Part shown: in pieces, positions 1 to 7,894 of the stretch
How the letters are laid out: the number at the start of each line of letters is the position of its first letter
Numbering within the stretch: position 1 is the first letter of the stretch
Assembly (NCBI GenBank): GCA_016780605.1
Contig: JADHLS010000170.1
Span: 1 to 8,869, forward strand
Length of the DNA stretch: 8,869 nucleotides
Source of the DNA: Reyranella sp.
GTDB lineage: Bacteria > Pseudomonadota > Alphaproteobacteria > Reyranellales > Reyranellaceae
Reading direction: 5' to 3'
Program-made: the position numbers and the translations under genes
The notes under the pieces: model-generated
Seen by the model: only the letters and a program-made list of their open reading frames with translations
Told to the model about the DNA's origin: nothing
Database searches by the model: none

Positions 1-252
<252 letters not shown>

Positions 253-258
253 GACATC

Positions 259-678
259 ATGCTGCAACCCAAGCGCACCAAATACCGCAAGGCCTTCAAG
301 GGCCGCATCCATGGCGCGGCCAAGGGCGGGTTCAACCTCGACTTCGGCGCCTTCGGCCTGAAGGCGATGGAGCCCGACCGCCTGACCGCGCGCCAGATCG
401 AGGCCGCCCGCCGCGCCATCACGCGCCACATGAAGCGCGCCGGCCGCGTCTGGATCCGCGTGTTCCCCGACGTGCCGGTGTCCAAGAAGCCGGCCGAGGT
501 CCGCATGGGCTCGGGCAAGGGCGCGCCGGAGTTCTGGGCGGCCCGCGTGAAGCCGGGCCGCGTGCTGTTCGAGCTCGACGGCGTGCCGGTCCAGGTCGCC
601 CGCGAGGCGCTCGAGCTCGCCGCGGCGAAGCTGCCGATCAAGACGCGCTTCGTCGCCCGCGTCGGCGCCGAAGGCTGA
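259..678 (+). CDS. rplP: 50S ribosomal protein L16
   Basis: This 139-residue protein starts [11 protein letters not shown] and contains [11 protein letters not shown], both hallmarks of L16, and its length is normal for bacteria. L16 binds 23S rRNA near the A-site tRNA elbow and is a late assembly protein. The segment VRMGSGKG at residues 81-88 is the conserved loop that reaches towards the peptidyl transferase centre; Arg82 corresponds to the arginine hydroxylated in E. coli L16 (family knowledge, not evidence of modification here). The Shine-Dalgarno is weak: AGGGA at 241-245, 13 nt upstream. Translation may therefore rely on coupling to rpsC, whose stop is 6 nt away. The ATG at 259 is fixed by the family N-terminus. 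Confidence 0.99.
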   Translation: MLQPKRTKYRKAFKGRIHGAAKGGFNLDFGAFGLKAMEPDRLTARQIEAARRAITRHMKRAGRVWIRVFPDVPVSKKPAEVRMGSGKGAPEFWAARVKPGRVLFELDGVPVQVAREALELAAAKLPIKTRFVARVGAEG

Positions 679-689
679 GGAGTGGAGCC

Positions 690-881
690 ATGAAGGCCAG
701 CGATCTGCGTCCCAAGACCAACGACCAGCTCAAGGAAGAGCTGGGCAACCTGCGCAAGGAAGCTTTCAACCTGCGCTTCCCGAAGGCCGGCGGACAGCGC
801 GGCACGACAGGCCGCGTGCGCCAGGTGCGCCGCGACATCGCCCGCATCAAGACGGTGCTGGGCGAAAAGGCCGCCGGTTAA
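690..881 (+). CDS. rpmC: 50S ribosomal protein L29
   Basis: This 63-residue protein reads [19 protein letters not shown] at its start and has [17 protein letters not shown] at residues 20-36, the two-helix L29 fold signature with the LRFQ-like turn. L29 binds 23S rRNA at the polypeptide exit tunnel rim and forms part of the docking site for SRP and trigger factor together with L23 (family knowledge). A GAGGAG Shine-Dalgarno overlaps the rplP stop codon and sits 7 nt before the ATG, which fixes the start. The place between rplP and rpsQ is the standard one. Confidence 0.98.
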   Translation: MKASDLRPKTNDQLKEELGNLRKEAFNLRFPKAGGQRGTTGRVRQVRRDIARIKTVLGEKAAG

Positions 882-891
882 GGAGCAATAG

Positions 892-1140
892 ATGCCGAAG
901 CGAGTTCTCGAGGGCGTCATCGTCAGCGACAAGATGGACAAGACCATCGTCGTCAAGGTCGAGCGGCGCGTGCAGCACCCGATCTACAAGAAGTTCATTC
1001 GCCGCTCGAAGAAGTATCACGCGCACGACGAGGCCAATGCCTACAAGGGCAAGGTCGGCGAGCTCGTGCGCATCCGCGAGTGCCGCCCGCTGTCCAAGAC
1101 CAAGAGCTGGGAAGTTCTGGTCGAGGCGGCCAAGGCCTAG
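892..1140 (+). CDS. rpsQ: 30S ribosomal protein S17
   Basis: The 82-residue product shows the S17 OB-fold pattern: [20 protein letters not shown] at the N-terminus, then [20 protein letters not shown] (residues 23-42) and [16 protein letters not shown] (residues 56-71). S17 is a primary 16S rRNA binder that organises the 5' domain of the 30S subunit. AAGGAG at 880-885 starts in the rpmC stop codon and is 6 nt before the ATG, an optimal ribosome binding site. The gap of 10 nt to rpmC indicates the same operon. Confidence 0.99.
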   Translation: MPKRVLEGVIVSDKMDKTIVVKVERRVQHPIYKKFIRRSKKYHAHDEANAYKGKVGELVRIRECRPLSKTKSWEVLVEAAKA

Positions 1141-1155
1141 GACGGAGCGACAGTC

Positions 1156-1524
1156 ATGATCCAGATGCGTACCAACCTCGAGGTCGCCGACAATTCCGGC
1201 GCCCGTCGGGTGCAGTGCATCAAGGTGCTGGGCGGCTCGCGCCGCAAGTATGCCAGCGTCGGCGATGTCATCGTGGTCTCCATCAAGGAGGCGATCCCGC
1301 GCGGCCGCGTGAAGAAGGGCGAGGTGCACCGCGCCGTCGTCGTCCGCACGTCGTTCCCGCTGCGCCGCGTCGATGGCAGCGCCATCCGCTTCGACCGCAA
1401 CGCCGCCGTCCTGATCAGCAAGCAGGACGAGCCGATCGGCACCCGTATCTTCGGACCGGTGACGCGCGAGCTGCGCGCCAAGAAGTTCATGAAGATCATC
1501 TCGCTCGCGCCGGAGGTCCTCTAG
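1156..1524 (+). CDS. rplN: 50S ribosomal protein L14
   Basis: This 122-residue protein has exactly the usual bacterial L14 length. It begins [20 protein letters not shown], and residues 11-17 (ADNSGAR) and 96-107 ([12 protein letters not shown]) are the two most conserved L14 blocks. L14 lies at the 50S interface, contacts 16S helix 14, and is the docking site of the silencing factor RsfS (family knowledge). A GGAG at 1144-1147 lies 8 nt before the ATG. Its last codons carry the Shine-Dalgarno of rplX. Confidence 0.99.
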   Translation: MIQMRTNLEVADNSGARRVQCIKVLGGSRRKYASVGDVIVVSIKEAIPRGRVKKGEVHRAVVVRTSFPLRRVDGSAIRFDRNAAVLISKQDEPIGTRIFGPVTRELRAKKFMKIISLAPEVL

Positions 1525-1851
1525 ATGACCGCCAACAAGCTCAAGATCCGCAAGGGCGACCGCGTGAAGGTCATCGCCGGCCGCAGCAAGGGCAAGATCG
1601 GCGACGTCCTGCGCGTGAACGCCGCCGACCAGCGCGTGGTCGTGTCGGGCGTGAACGTGATCAAGCGCCACACCAAGCCCAGCCGCACCGAATCCGGCGG
1701 CATCATCGAGCGCGAGGCCGCGATCCACGTCTCGAACGTGGCCCTGCTGGATCCCAAGACCGACAAGCCGACCAAGGTCGGCTTCAAGTTCCTCGAAGAC
1801 GGTCGGAAGGTGCGCTTCGCGCGCGGTTCCGGCGAAACCATCGACCGCTAG
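1525..1851 (+). CDS. rplX: 50S ribosomal protein L24
   Basis: The 108-residue protein begins [20 protein letters not shown], an N-terminal KOW motif with [11 protein letters not shown] following at residues 21-31. [12 protein letters not shown] (residues 42-53) and [15 protein letters not shown] (residues 58-72) are conserved L24 segments. L24 is an assembly initiator of the 50S subunit and lies beside the exit tunnel. The ATG follows the rplN TAG with no gap. A strong GGAGGT at 1512-1517 lies inside the end of rplN with 7 nt spacing, so rplX ribosomes load on sequence that is still being translated as rplN. Confidence 0.99.
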   Translation: MTANKLKIRKGDRVKVIAGRSKGKIGDVLRVNAADQRVVVSGVNVIKRHTKPSRTESGGIIEREAAIHVSNVALLDPKTDKPTKVGFKFLEDGRKVRFARGSGETIDR

Positions 1852-1856
1852 GAGAA

Positions 1857-1869
1857 CGGGCCATGCCCG
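1857..1869 (+). promoter_or_regulatory. Inverted repeat enclosing the rplE start codon
   Basis: CGGGC (1857-1861), CAT (1862-1864) and GCCCG (1865-1869) form a perfect 5-bp stem with a 3-nt loop, so the first two bases of the rplE AUG sit in the loop and the G pairs. A competing 7-bp pairing exists between CGCGCGG (1820-1826, end of rplX) and CCGCGCG (1867-1873, start of rplE), enclosing both the Shine-Dalgarno and the start codon. In E. coli, repressor protein S8 binds the mRNA around the rplX/rplE junction to control the spc operon. The same role here is inference only; GC-rich coding DNA forms such pairings by chance fairly often. Confidence 0.35.
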
Positions 1870-2405
1870 CGCGACTGCAAGAACACTACGTCAAGACCGT
1901 GCGTGAAGCGCTCACGAAGGAGTTCTCCTACAAGAACGCCTTCGAGGTGCCGAAGCTCGACAAGATCGTCATCAACATGGGCGTCGGCGAGGCGGTCAAC
2001 GACCGCAAGGCCGTCGACGGCGCGGTGGCGGAGCTTGCCGCCATCACCGGTCAGAAGCCGGTGATCACCAAGTCGCGCAAGTCGATCGCGACCTTCAAGC
2101 TGCGCGACGGCATGGCGATCGGCGCCAAGGTCACGCTGCGCCGCGACCGCATGTACGAGTTCATCGACCGCCTGATCAACATCGCCCTGCCGCGCGTCCG
2201 CGACTTCCGCGGCCTCAACGGCAAGTCGTTCGACGGCAATGGCAACTTTGCCATGGGCCTGAAGGAGCAGATCGTGTTCCCCGAGATCGACTACGACAAG
2301 GTCGACCAGGTGCGCGGCATGGACATCATCATCTGCACGACGGCGAAGACGGACGCGGAAGCCAAGGCGCTTCTCCGCGGCTTCGACTTCCCGTTCGTGA
2401 ACTGA
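1863..2405 (+). CDS. rplE: 50S ribosomal protein L5
   Basis: The 180-residue product is normal for L5 (about 178-185). Diagnostic stretches are [16 protein letters not shown] (residues 29-44), [20 protein letters not shown] (61-80), [10 protein letters not shown] (109-118) and the C-terminal [19 protein letters not shown]5 binds 5S rRNA and, with L18, forms the central protuberance; it also contacts P-site tRNA. AGGAGA at 1850-1855, 7 nt before the ATG, fixes this start. The frame is open far upstream inside the preceding genes, but that extension is not L5-like. The start codon sits in an inverted repeat, described as its own feature. Confidence 0.99.
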   Translation: MPARLQEHYVKTVREALTKEFSYKNAFEVPKLDKIVINMGVGEAVNDRKAVDGAVAELAAITGQKPVITKSRKSIATFKLRDGMAIGAKVTLRRDRMYEFIDRLINIALPRVRDFRGLNGKSFDGNGNFAMGLKEQIVFPEIDYDKVDQVRGMDIIICTTAKTDAEAKALLRGFDFPFVN

Positions 2406-2419
2406 GGCCGGAGAAAAAT

Positions 2420-2725
2420 ATGGCCAAGACGAGTTCAGTCGAGAAGAACAACCGGCGCGCCAAGATGGCGAAGCAGTACGCCGCCAAGCGCGCCAAGCTC
2501 AAGGCGATGGCTGTCGACGACAAGCTGACGCCGGAAGAGCGCTTCGGCGCGCGGCTCAAGCTTGCCAAGCTGCCGCGCAACTCCTCGCCGACGCGCGTTC
2601 GCAATCGTTGCGAGCTGACCGGCCGCCCGCGCGCCGTCTATCGCAAGTTCAAGCTGTCGCGGCTCGCGCTGCGTCAGCTCGCCTCGCTGGGCGCCCTGCC
2701 CGGCGTCGTGAAGTCGAGCTGGTAA
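2420..2725 (+). CDS. rpsN: 30S ribosomal protein S14, zinc-free type
   Basis: The 101-residue length and sequence match the long, zinc-independent S14 form. The family signature runs from [20 protein letters not shown] (residues 61-80) to the C-terminal LPGVVKSSW. Only one cysteine (Cys64) is present, so the CxxC...CxxC zinc ribbon of the short form is absent. S14 is a late-binding 30S head protein near S3 and S10. GGAG at 2410-2413 is 6 nt from the ATG. The long N-terminal part (residues 1-35) is Lys/Arg/Ala-rich, as usual for this form. Confidence 0.99.
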   Translation: MAKTSSVEKNNRRAKMAKQYAAKRAKLKAMAVDDKLTPEERFGARLKLAKLPRNSSPTRVRNRCELTGRPRAVYRKFKLSRLALRQLASLGALPGVVKSSW

Positions 2726-2741
2726 CGGGGGACCGTAGACA

Positions 2742-3140
2742 ATGTCTATGACAGATCCTGTCGGCGATTTGCTGACCCGCATCCGCAACGGCCAGTCCGC
2801 ACGCCTCGACAGCGTGACCGTGCCGGCCTCGCGGCTCCGGTCCAACGTTCTCGATGTGCTCCAGCGCGAAGGCTACATCCGCGGCTGGTTCGAGGAAGAG
2901 CTGCGGCCTGGCGTGAAGGAGCTTCGCGTCGAGCTGAAGTACGACAACGGCCGTCCGGTCATCAAGGAGATCAAGCGCGTCTCCACCCCGGGCCGCCGCG
3001 TCTATTCGAAGATCCGCGAGCTGCCGCGCCACTTCAACGGGCTTGGCATCTCGATCCTGTCCACGCCGCGCGGCGTCATGTCCGACGCCGAGGCGCGTGC
3101 CGCCAATGTCGGCGGCGAAGTCATCTGCAGGGTGTTCTAG
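2742..3140 (+). CDS. rpsH: 30S ribosomal protein S8
   Basis: The 132-residue product begins MSMTDPVGDLLTRIRNGQ, typical of S8, and carries the conserved C-terminal RNA-binding loop ILSTPRGVMSDAEAR (residues 105-119) followed by GGEVICRVF. S8 binds 16S helix 21 and nucleates the central domain; in E. coli it is also the translational repressor of the spc operon. The first ATG (2742) was chosen over a second in-frame ATG at 2748 because it is better spaced from the GGGGGA run at 2727-2732 and because an MSMTDP start is familiar in alphaproteobacterial S8; a start at 2748 would remove only two residues. Confidence 0.98.
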   Translation: MSMTDPVGDLLTRIRNGQSARLDSVTVPASRLRSNVLDVLQREGYIRGWFEEELRPGVKELRVELKYDNGRPVIKEIKRVSTPGRRVYSKIRELPRHFNGLGISILSTPRGVMSDAEARAANVGGEVICRVF

Positions 3141-3142
3141 CC

Positions 3143-3676
3143 ATGTCGCGCGTCGGCAAGAATCCGGTCGTCGTCCCCACCGGGGTGACGGTCGACCTCA
3201 AGGGCCAGCATCTCAAGGCCAAGGGCAAGCGGGGCGAGCTGCAGTTCACGGTGCACGACGATGTCGAGGTCACGCGGGACGGCGACAAGCTCAACTTCAA
3301 GCCGCGCAACGACAGCCGTCGCGCCCGCATGCAGTGGGGCACCGCCCGCAACCTCGCCAGCAACCTGGTGAAGGGTGTGTCGGACGGCTTCACCATCAAT
3401 CTCGAGATCAACGGCGTCGGCTATCGCGCCCAGGCCGATGCCAAGAACCTGAAGCTGCAGCTCGGCTTCAGCCACGATGTCGAGGTGCCGATTCCGGCCG
3501 GTATCCAGATCAAGGCGCTGAAGCCGACCGAGATCGAGATCACCGGCGCCGACCGCCAGAAGGTCGGCCAGCTTGCGGCCGAGATCCGCAGCCTGCGTCC
3601 GCCCGAGCCCTACAAGGGCAAGGGCATCAAGTACTCGACCGAGACGATCCGGCGCAAGGAAGGCAAGAAGAAGTAG
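3143..3676 (+). CDS. rplF: 50S ribosomal protein L6
   Basis: The 177-residue protein starts MSRVGKNPVVVPTGVTVDLK, the normal L6 opening, and ends with the diagnostic RPPEPYKGKGIKYSTETIRR (residues 152-171) and a Lys-rich tail. Two tandem L6 domains (about 1-82 and 83-177) are expected, and GVGYRAQ at residues 91-97 marks the second. L6 binds near the sarcin-ricin loop and the L7/L12 stalk base, supporting GTPase factor binding. The ATG is only 2 nt after the rpsH stop, and the best Shine-Dalgarno-like sequence (AGGGTG, about 3129-3134) lies inside rpsH, which points to translational coupling. Confidence 0.99.
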   Translation: MSRVGKNPVVVPTGVTVDLKGQHLKAKGKRGELQFTVHDDVEVTRDGDKLNFKPRNDSRRARMQWGTARNLASNLVKGVSDGFTINLEINGVGYRAQADAKNLKLQLGFSHDVEVPIPAGIQIKALKPTEIEITGADRQKVGQLAAEIRSLRPPEPYKGKGIKYSTETIRRKEGKKK

Positions 3677-3685
3677 AGGCCGACC

Positions 3686-4048
3686 ATGTCCAAGACCAAT
3701 GCCCTTTTCGCTCGCCGCCAGCGGCGCACGCGCCACGCGCTGCGCCAGGCCGCCGGCGGTCGCCCGCGCCTCAGCGTCTTCCGCTCGGGCAAGCACATCT
3801 ACGCCCAGGTCATCGACGACAAGAAGGGGGCGACGCTCGCCTCGGCCTCGTCGCTCGACGCCGACGTCAAGGGCAAGCTCAAGACCGGTGCCGACAAGTC
3901 GGCGGCGACCGAGGTCGGCAAGCTGATCGCCCAGCGGGCGATCGCCGCCGGCGTCAAGGAAGTCGTCTTCGATCGCGGCGGCTACATGTATCACGGCCGC
4001 GTCGCTGCGCTGGCCACTGCCGCCCGCGAGGGCGGCCTGTCGTTCTGA
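3686..4048 (+). CDS. rplR: 50S ribosomal protein L18
   Basis: This 120-residue protein shows the L18 pattern: basic N-terminus [11 protein letters not shown], then [20 protein letters not shown] (residues 26-45) and the C-terminal [18 protein letters not shown] (residues 93-110). L18 binds 5S rRNA with L5 and attaches it to the 50S central protuberance. The Shine-Dalgarno AGAGG at 3675-3679 overlaps the rplF stop and lies 6 nt before the ATG. Length and order (rplF-rplR-rpsE) are standard. Confidence 0.99.
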   Translation: MSKTNALFARRQRRTRHALRQAAGGRPRLSVFRSGKHIYAQVIDDKKGATLASASSLDADVKGKLKTGADKSAATEVGKLIAQRAIAAGVKEVVFDRGGYMYHGRVAALATAAREGGLSF

Positions 4049-4059
4049 GGAGTTAGCAC

Positions 4060-4650
4060 ATGGCTCGTTCACCCGGTGGTTCCGGCCGTGGCCCGCGCGA
4101 TCGCGATCGTGGTCGCGACCGTGACCGCGACGAGGAAAACGAACTGAAGGACAAGCTGGTCACCATCAATCGTGTCGCGAAGGTGGTGAAGGGCGGCCGG
4201 CGTTTCGCTTTCGCGGCGATCGTCGTCGTCGGCGACCAGCGTGGCCGCGTCGGCCACGGCGCCGGCAAGGCGCGCGAAGTGCCCGAGGCGATCCGCAAGG
4301 CCACCGAGGCGGCCAAGCGCGGCCTGATCCGCGTGCCGCTGCGCGACGGCCGCACGCTTCATCATGACGTGAAGGGCCGCTTCGGCGCCGGCAAGGTGAC
4401 GCTGCGGGCCGCCCCGGCCGGTACCGGCATCATCGCCGGCGGCCCGATGCGCGCCGTGTTCGAGACGCTCGGCATCAAGGACATCGTCGCCAAGTCGGTC
4501 GGCACGTCCAACCCGCACAACATGATCAAGGCGACGTTCGCGGCCCTGCAGCAGCTCAACTCGCCGCGCATGGTCGCCACCCGCCGCGGCAAGAAGGTCG
4601 GCGACCTGCTGGGCCGCCGTGACGAGACCACCGCGGAAGCCGCGGCGTAA
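4060..4650 (+). CDS. rpsE: 30S ribosomal protein S5 with Arg-Asp repeat N-terminus
   Basis: The 196-residue protein contains a complete S5: [20 protein letters not shown] (residues 32-51, the RNA-binding domain and spectinomycin-site loop) and [18 protein letters not shown] (61-78). The second domain follows, with [19 protein letters not shown] at 121-139. S5 acts in mRNA unwinding, decoding accuracy and 30S assembly. Compared with E. coli S5 (about 167 residues) it has a longer N-terminus and a C-terminal tail rich in Glu and Ala. The N-terminus is Gly/Arg/Asp-rich: residues 13-24 are alternating Arg-Asp pairs with one Arg-Gly. TGAGGAGT overlaps the rplR stop and the ATG follows 7 nt after it, so the extended start is well supported. 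Alphaproteobacterial S5 often has a charged N-terminal extension. Confidence 0.98.
   Translation: MARSPGGSGRGPRDRDRGRDRDRDEENELKDKLVTINRVAKVVKGGRRFAFAAIVVVGDQRGRVGHGAGKAREVPEAIRKATEAAKRGLIRVPLRDGRTLHHDVKGRFGAGKVTLRAAPAGTGIIAGGPMRAVFETLGIKDIVAKSVGTSNPHNMIKATFAALQQLNSPRMVATRRGKKVGDLLGRRDETTAEAAA
4096..4131 (+). repeat. Hexanucleotide repeat encoding Arg-Asp units in rpsE
   Basis: Six consecutive 6-bp units follow the pattern CGY-GAY (CGCGAT twice, CGTGGT, CGCGAC, CGTGAC, CGCGAC). They encode Arg-Asp except for the third, which gives Arg-Gly. They code residues 13-24 of S5. Unit variation is almost all at third codon positions, and this suggests an older repeat under protein-level selection or ongoing decay after slippage expansion. 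Confidence 0.8.
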
Positions 4651-4660
4651 GGAGTAGGCC

Positions 4661-4858
4661 ATGGCCGAAGGCAAGAAGATCAGGATCACCCAGACCGGCA
4701 GCCATATCGGCCGCACGGACGACCAGCGCGGCACGCTGATCGGCCTGGGGCTGAACAAGCGCCATCGCAGCCGCGAGCTCGTGGACACCCCAGAGGTGCG
4801 CGGCATGATCAACAAGGTGCGCCACCTGGTGCGCGTCGAAGACGACAAGGCCGCCTGA
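4661..4858 (+). CDS. rpmD: 50S ribosomal protein L30
   Basis: The 65-residue protein has the bacterial L30 pattern: [12 protein letters not shown] (residues 7-18), then the core [20 protein letters not shown] (25-44) and [15 protein letters not shown] (46-60). L30 is a small 23S rRNA binder on the 50S subunit that is not universal in bacteria. AAGGAG at 4649-4654 begins in the rpsE stop codon, 6 nt before the ATG. The position between rpsE and rplO is canonical. Confidence 0.98.
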   Translation: MAEGKKIRITQTGSHIGRTDDQRGTLIGLGLNKRHRSRELVDTPEVRGMINKVRHLVRVEDDKAA

Positions 4859-4881
4859 ACAGCCGGCCAGAGGACAGGACG

Positions 4882-5361
4882 ATGAAGCTCAACGAAATCG
4901 CCGATAACGCCGGAGCCCGCAAGGCGCGCATGCGCGTCGGCCGCGGCATCGGCTCGGGCAAGGGCAAGACTTCGGGACGCGGCGTCAAGGGCCAGAAGTC
5001 GCGCACCGGCGTGGCCATCAAGGGCTTCGAGGGCGGCCAGATGCCGCTCTACCGGCGCATTCCCAAGCGCGGCTTCCTGCCGCCGCATCAGAAGGCGTTT
5101 CAGGTGGTCAATCTCGGCACGCTGCAGAAGGCGATCGACGAGAACAAGCTCGACGCCGGCAAGACGATCGACGCGGCCGCCATGCAGGCCGCTGGCCTGT
5201 TCAAGAAGTCGTTGGATGGCGTGCGCCTCCTTGGCAAAGGCGAGATCAAGACCAAGATCGAGGTGAAGGTCGCGGGCGCCTCGGCGTCGGCGATCGCCGC
5301 GGTCGAGAAGGCCGGCGGCAAGGTCGAACTGCCGCCCCAGCCGCAAGCCGAGGCGGCCTGA
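4882..5361 (+). CDS. rplO: 50S ribosomal protein L15
   Basis: The 159-residue product starts [20 protein letters not shown] and has the Gly/Lys-rich rRNA-binding extension [20 protein letters not shown] (residues 21-40), followed by [18 protein letters not shown] (48-65). The globular C-terminal domain ends with [14 protein letters not shown] (residues 138-150). L15 threads deep into 23S rRNA and is a late assembly protein. A purine-rich AGAGGACAGGA (4869-4879) precedes the ATG. The 23-nt gap from rpmD is the longest within the spc block but contains no promoter-like sequence. The C-terminal Pro/Gln/Glu/Ala tail is a mild extension. Confidence 0.99.
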   Translation: MKLNEIADNAGARKARMRVGRGIGSGKGKTSGRGVKGQKSRTGVAIKGFEGGQMPLYRRIPKRGFLPPHQKAFQVVNLGTLQKAIDENKLDAGKTIDAAAMQAAGLFKKSLDGVRLLGKGEIKTKIEVKVAGASASAIAAVEKAGGKVELPPQPQAEAA

Positions 5362-5383
5362 ACCCAGCTTCGTGTGAGGTTCC

Positions 5384-6726
<1,343 letters not shown>

Positions 6727-6730
<4 letters not shown>

Positions 6731-7377
6731 ACATCATCCTTCTCGGGCCGCCGGGCGCCGGTAAGGGCACCCAGGCGCAGCGCCTGCAGTCGGAGCGGGG
6801 CATGATCCAGCTCTCGACCGGCGACATGCTGCGCGCCGCGGTGGCCTCGGGCAGCGAGCTCGGCAAGAAGGCCAAGGGCATCATGGAGCGCGGCGAGCTG
6901 GTGCCCGACGAGCTGATGGTCGGCCTGATCAAGGACCGCATCGCCCAGCCGGACGCCGCCAAGGGGTTCATTTTGGACGGCTTCCCGCGTACCGAGGCCC
7001 AGGCCAAGGCGCTCGACGACATGCTGGCCAAGTCCGGCAAGAAGCTCGACCGCGTGGTCGAGATGGAGGTCGACGAGAAGGCGCTGACCGAGCGCATCGT
7101 CGGCCGCTTCACCTGTGCGAAGTGCGGCACCGGCTACCACGACAAGTTCAAGCGACCCAAGATCGATGGGGTCTGCGACGTCTGCGGCTCGACGGAGTTC
7201 ACCCGCCGCAAGGACGATAATGCAGAGACCATGAAGACACGTATGGCGGCCTACCGGGCCCAAACCGCGCCTTTGCTGCCCTATTACGGGGCCAGGGGGG
7301 TGCTGCGGAAGGTCGACGGCATGGCCGGAATGGATGAGGTTTACCGTCAAATTTCCGGGGTTTTATCGGGGGCTTGA
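6727..7377 (+). CDS. adk: Adenylate kinase, zinc-lid type
   Basis: The 216-residue product catalyses ATP + AMP to 2 ADP in the cytoplasm. The P-loop GPPGAGKGT is at residues 7-15, the AMP-binding STGDMLR at 30-36 and GFILDGFPRT at 80-89. The lid domain carries Cys130, Cys133, Cys150 and Cys153 in a CxxC-16-CxxC arrangement, which predicts a structural zinc; many Gram-negative enzymes such as that of E. coli lack it. The ATG overlaps the secY stop (ATGA, 6727-6730). No clear Shine-Dalgarno precedes it, so translation is probably coupled to secY. The same secY-adk-rpsM order is common in alphaproteobacteria. A perfect TTGACA overlaps its stop codon but has no matching -10. Confidence 0.99.
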
Positions 7378-7392
7378 CAAGTCGGAGTTCCG

Positions 7393-7420
7393 TTGACTCG
7401 GGCGCGCGCCTCCCTATAAT
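7393..7420 (+). promoter_or_regulatory. Predicted sigma-70-type promoter for rpsM-rpsK-rpoA
   Basis: TTGACT (7393-7398, 5 of 6 to consensus) and TATAAT (7415-7420, perfect) are separated by 16 nt. The expected transcription start is around 7426-7428, giving a leader of about 72 nt before rpsM. This lies in the first gap over 25 nt in the window, exactly where the alpha operon starts. The spacer contains the self-complementary GGCGCGCGCC (7401-7410). The promoter would let rpsM, rpsK and rpoA be transcribed independently of the upstream ribosomal protein transcript. Confidence 0.78.
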
Positions 7421-7431
7421 CGCGCGCTTTT
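7402..7431 (+). terminator. Possible weak terminator overlapping the rpsM promoter
   Basis: GCGCGCG (7402-7408) and CGCGCGC (7421-7427) can form a 7-bp all-GC stem with a 12-nt loop, followed directly by four T residues (7428-7431). It would act only on transcripts reading through from adk, since the predicted alpha-operon start lies at its downstream edge. The T-run is short and the loop long, so efficiency is doubtful; alternating GC can also pair in other registers. The promoter -10 lies wholly inside the loop. Confidence 0.35.
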
Positions 7432-7451
7432 CCGGGGCCAGCGGAACGTTG

Positions 7452-7476
7452 TACGGGCGCGCGCAAGCGCGCCGTA
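7452..7476 (+). promoter_or_regulatory. GCAA-tetraloop hairpin in the rpsM leader
   Basis: GGCGCGC (7456-7462) pairs with GCGCGCC (7467-7473) around the loop GCAA (7463-7466), a GNRA tetraloop. Three more pairs (7452-7454 with 7474-7476) follow after a single bulged G (7455). The result is a very stable 10-bp hairpin in the predicted 5' leader, ending 8 nt before the rpsM Shine-Dalgarno. It has no T-run, so it is not an intrinsic terminator. E. coli controls this operon through an S4-binding pseudoknot in the rpsM leader; whether this hairpin has a comparable role is inference. Confidence 0.6.
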
Positions 7477-7484
7477 AGTCTTTG

Positions 7485-7490
7485 AAGGAG
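7485..7490 (+). promoter_or_regulatory. Ribosome binding site fixing the TTG start of rpsM
   Basis: AAGGAG lies 8 nt upstream of TTG 7499. An in-frame TAA at 7475-7477 excludes any further upstream start, and no ATG or GTG lies between. The site therefore decides that rpsM begins with TTG. Confidence 0.9.
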
Positions 7491-7498
7491 TTGACACT

Positions 7499-7876
7499 TT
7501 GGCTCGCATAGCCGGCGTGAACATTCCCACCGCCAAGCGCGTGGTGGTGGGCCTGCAATACATCCACGGGATCGGCCACGCCAAGGCCAAGGAGATCCTG
7601 GGGAAAGTGGGGATCGACGAATCGCGGCGCGTGAACACGCTGACCGACGATGAGGTGATCCGCATCCGCGAGACCATCGACCGCGACTACACGGTCGAGG
7701 GCGACCTGCGCCGTGAAGTGGCGATGAACATCAAGCGTCTGATGGACCTTGCCTGCTACCGGGGGCTGCGGCACCGCCGCGGGCTGCCGGTCCGTGGCCA
7801 GCGCACGCATACCAATGCGCGCACCCGCAAGGGCCCGGCCAAGCCGATCGCCGGCAAGAAGAAAGTCACGAAGTAA
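7499..7876 (+). CDS. rpsM: 30S ribosomal protein S13 (TTG start)
   Basis: The 125-residue protein begins (M)[19 protein letters not shown], followed by [14 protein letters not shown] (residues 21-34) and the basic C-terminal [20 protein letters not shown] (91-110), all typical of S13. S13 sits at the top of the 30S head, forms the B1 intersubunit bridges with L5 and touches P-site tRNA with its tail. The rare TTG start codon is unavoidable: conserved residues begin at the second codon and an in-frame stop lies just upstream. A non-ATG start may lower or tune initiation (E. coli rpsM also uses a non-ATG codon). It is first gene of the alpha cluster, 121 nt after adk. Confidence 0.98.
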   Translation: MARIAGVNIPTAKRVVVGLQYIHGIGHAKAKEILGKVGIDESRRVNTLTDDEVIRIRETIDRDYTVEGDLRREVAMNIKRLMDLACYRGLRHRRGLPVRGQRTHTNARTRKGPAKPIAGKKKVTK

Positions 7877-7894
7877 ACTCGAAGGAACCGGATC

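Noticed and set aside
847..1728. Minus-strand open frame opposite rpsQ-rplN-rplX
   Set aside because: Antisense to three certain genes, composition typical of a shadow frame.
1080..1862. Upstream open extension of the rplE reading frame
   Set aside because: It runs out of frame through rpsQ, rplN and rplX; L5 homology begins at the ATG at 1863 behind a good ribosome binding site.
3137..4072. Minus-strand open frame opposite rplF and rplR
   Set aside because: Shadow of the coding strand's third-position GC bias; no domain, no ribosome binding context.
7374..7379. Perfect TTGACA overlapping the adk stop as a -35 box
   Set aside because: No -10-like sequence at 15-19 nt downstream; TATAAT at 7415 is 35 nt away and pairs better with TTGACT at 7393.
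7491..7496. Another TTGACA just before the rpsM start
   Set aside because: It lies between the Shine-Dalgarno and the start codon, and no -10 follows at a proper distance within rpsM.
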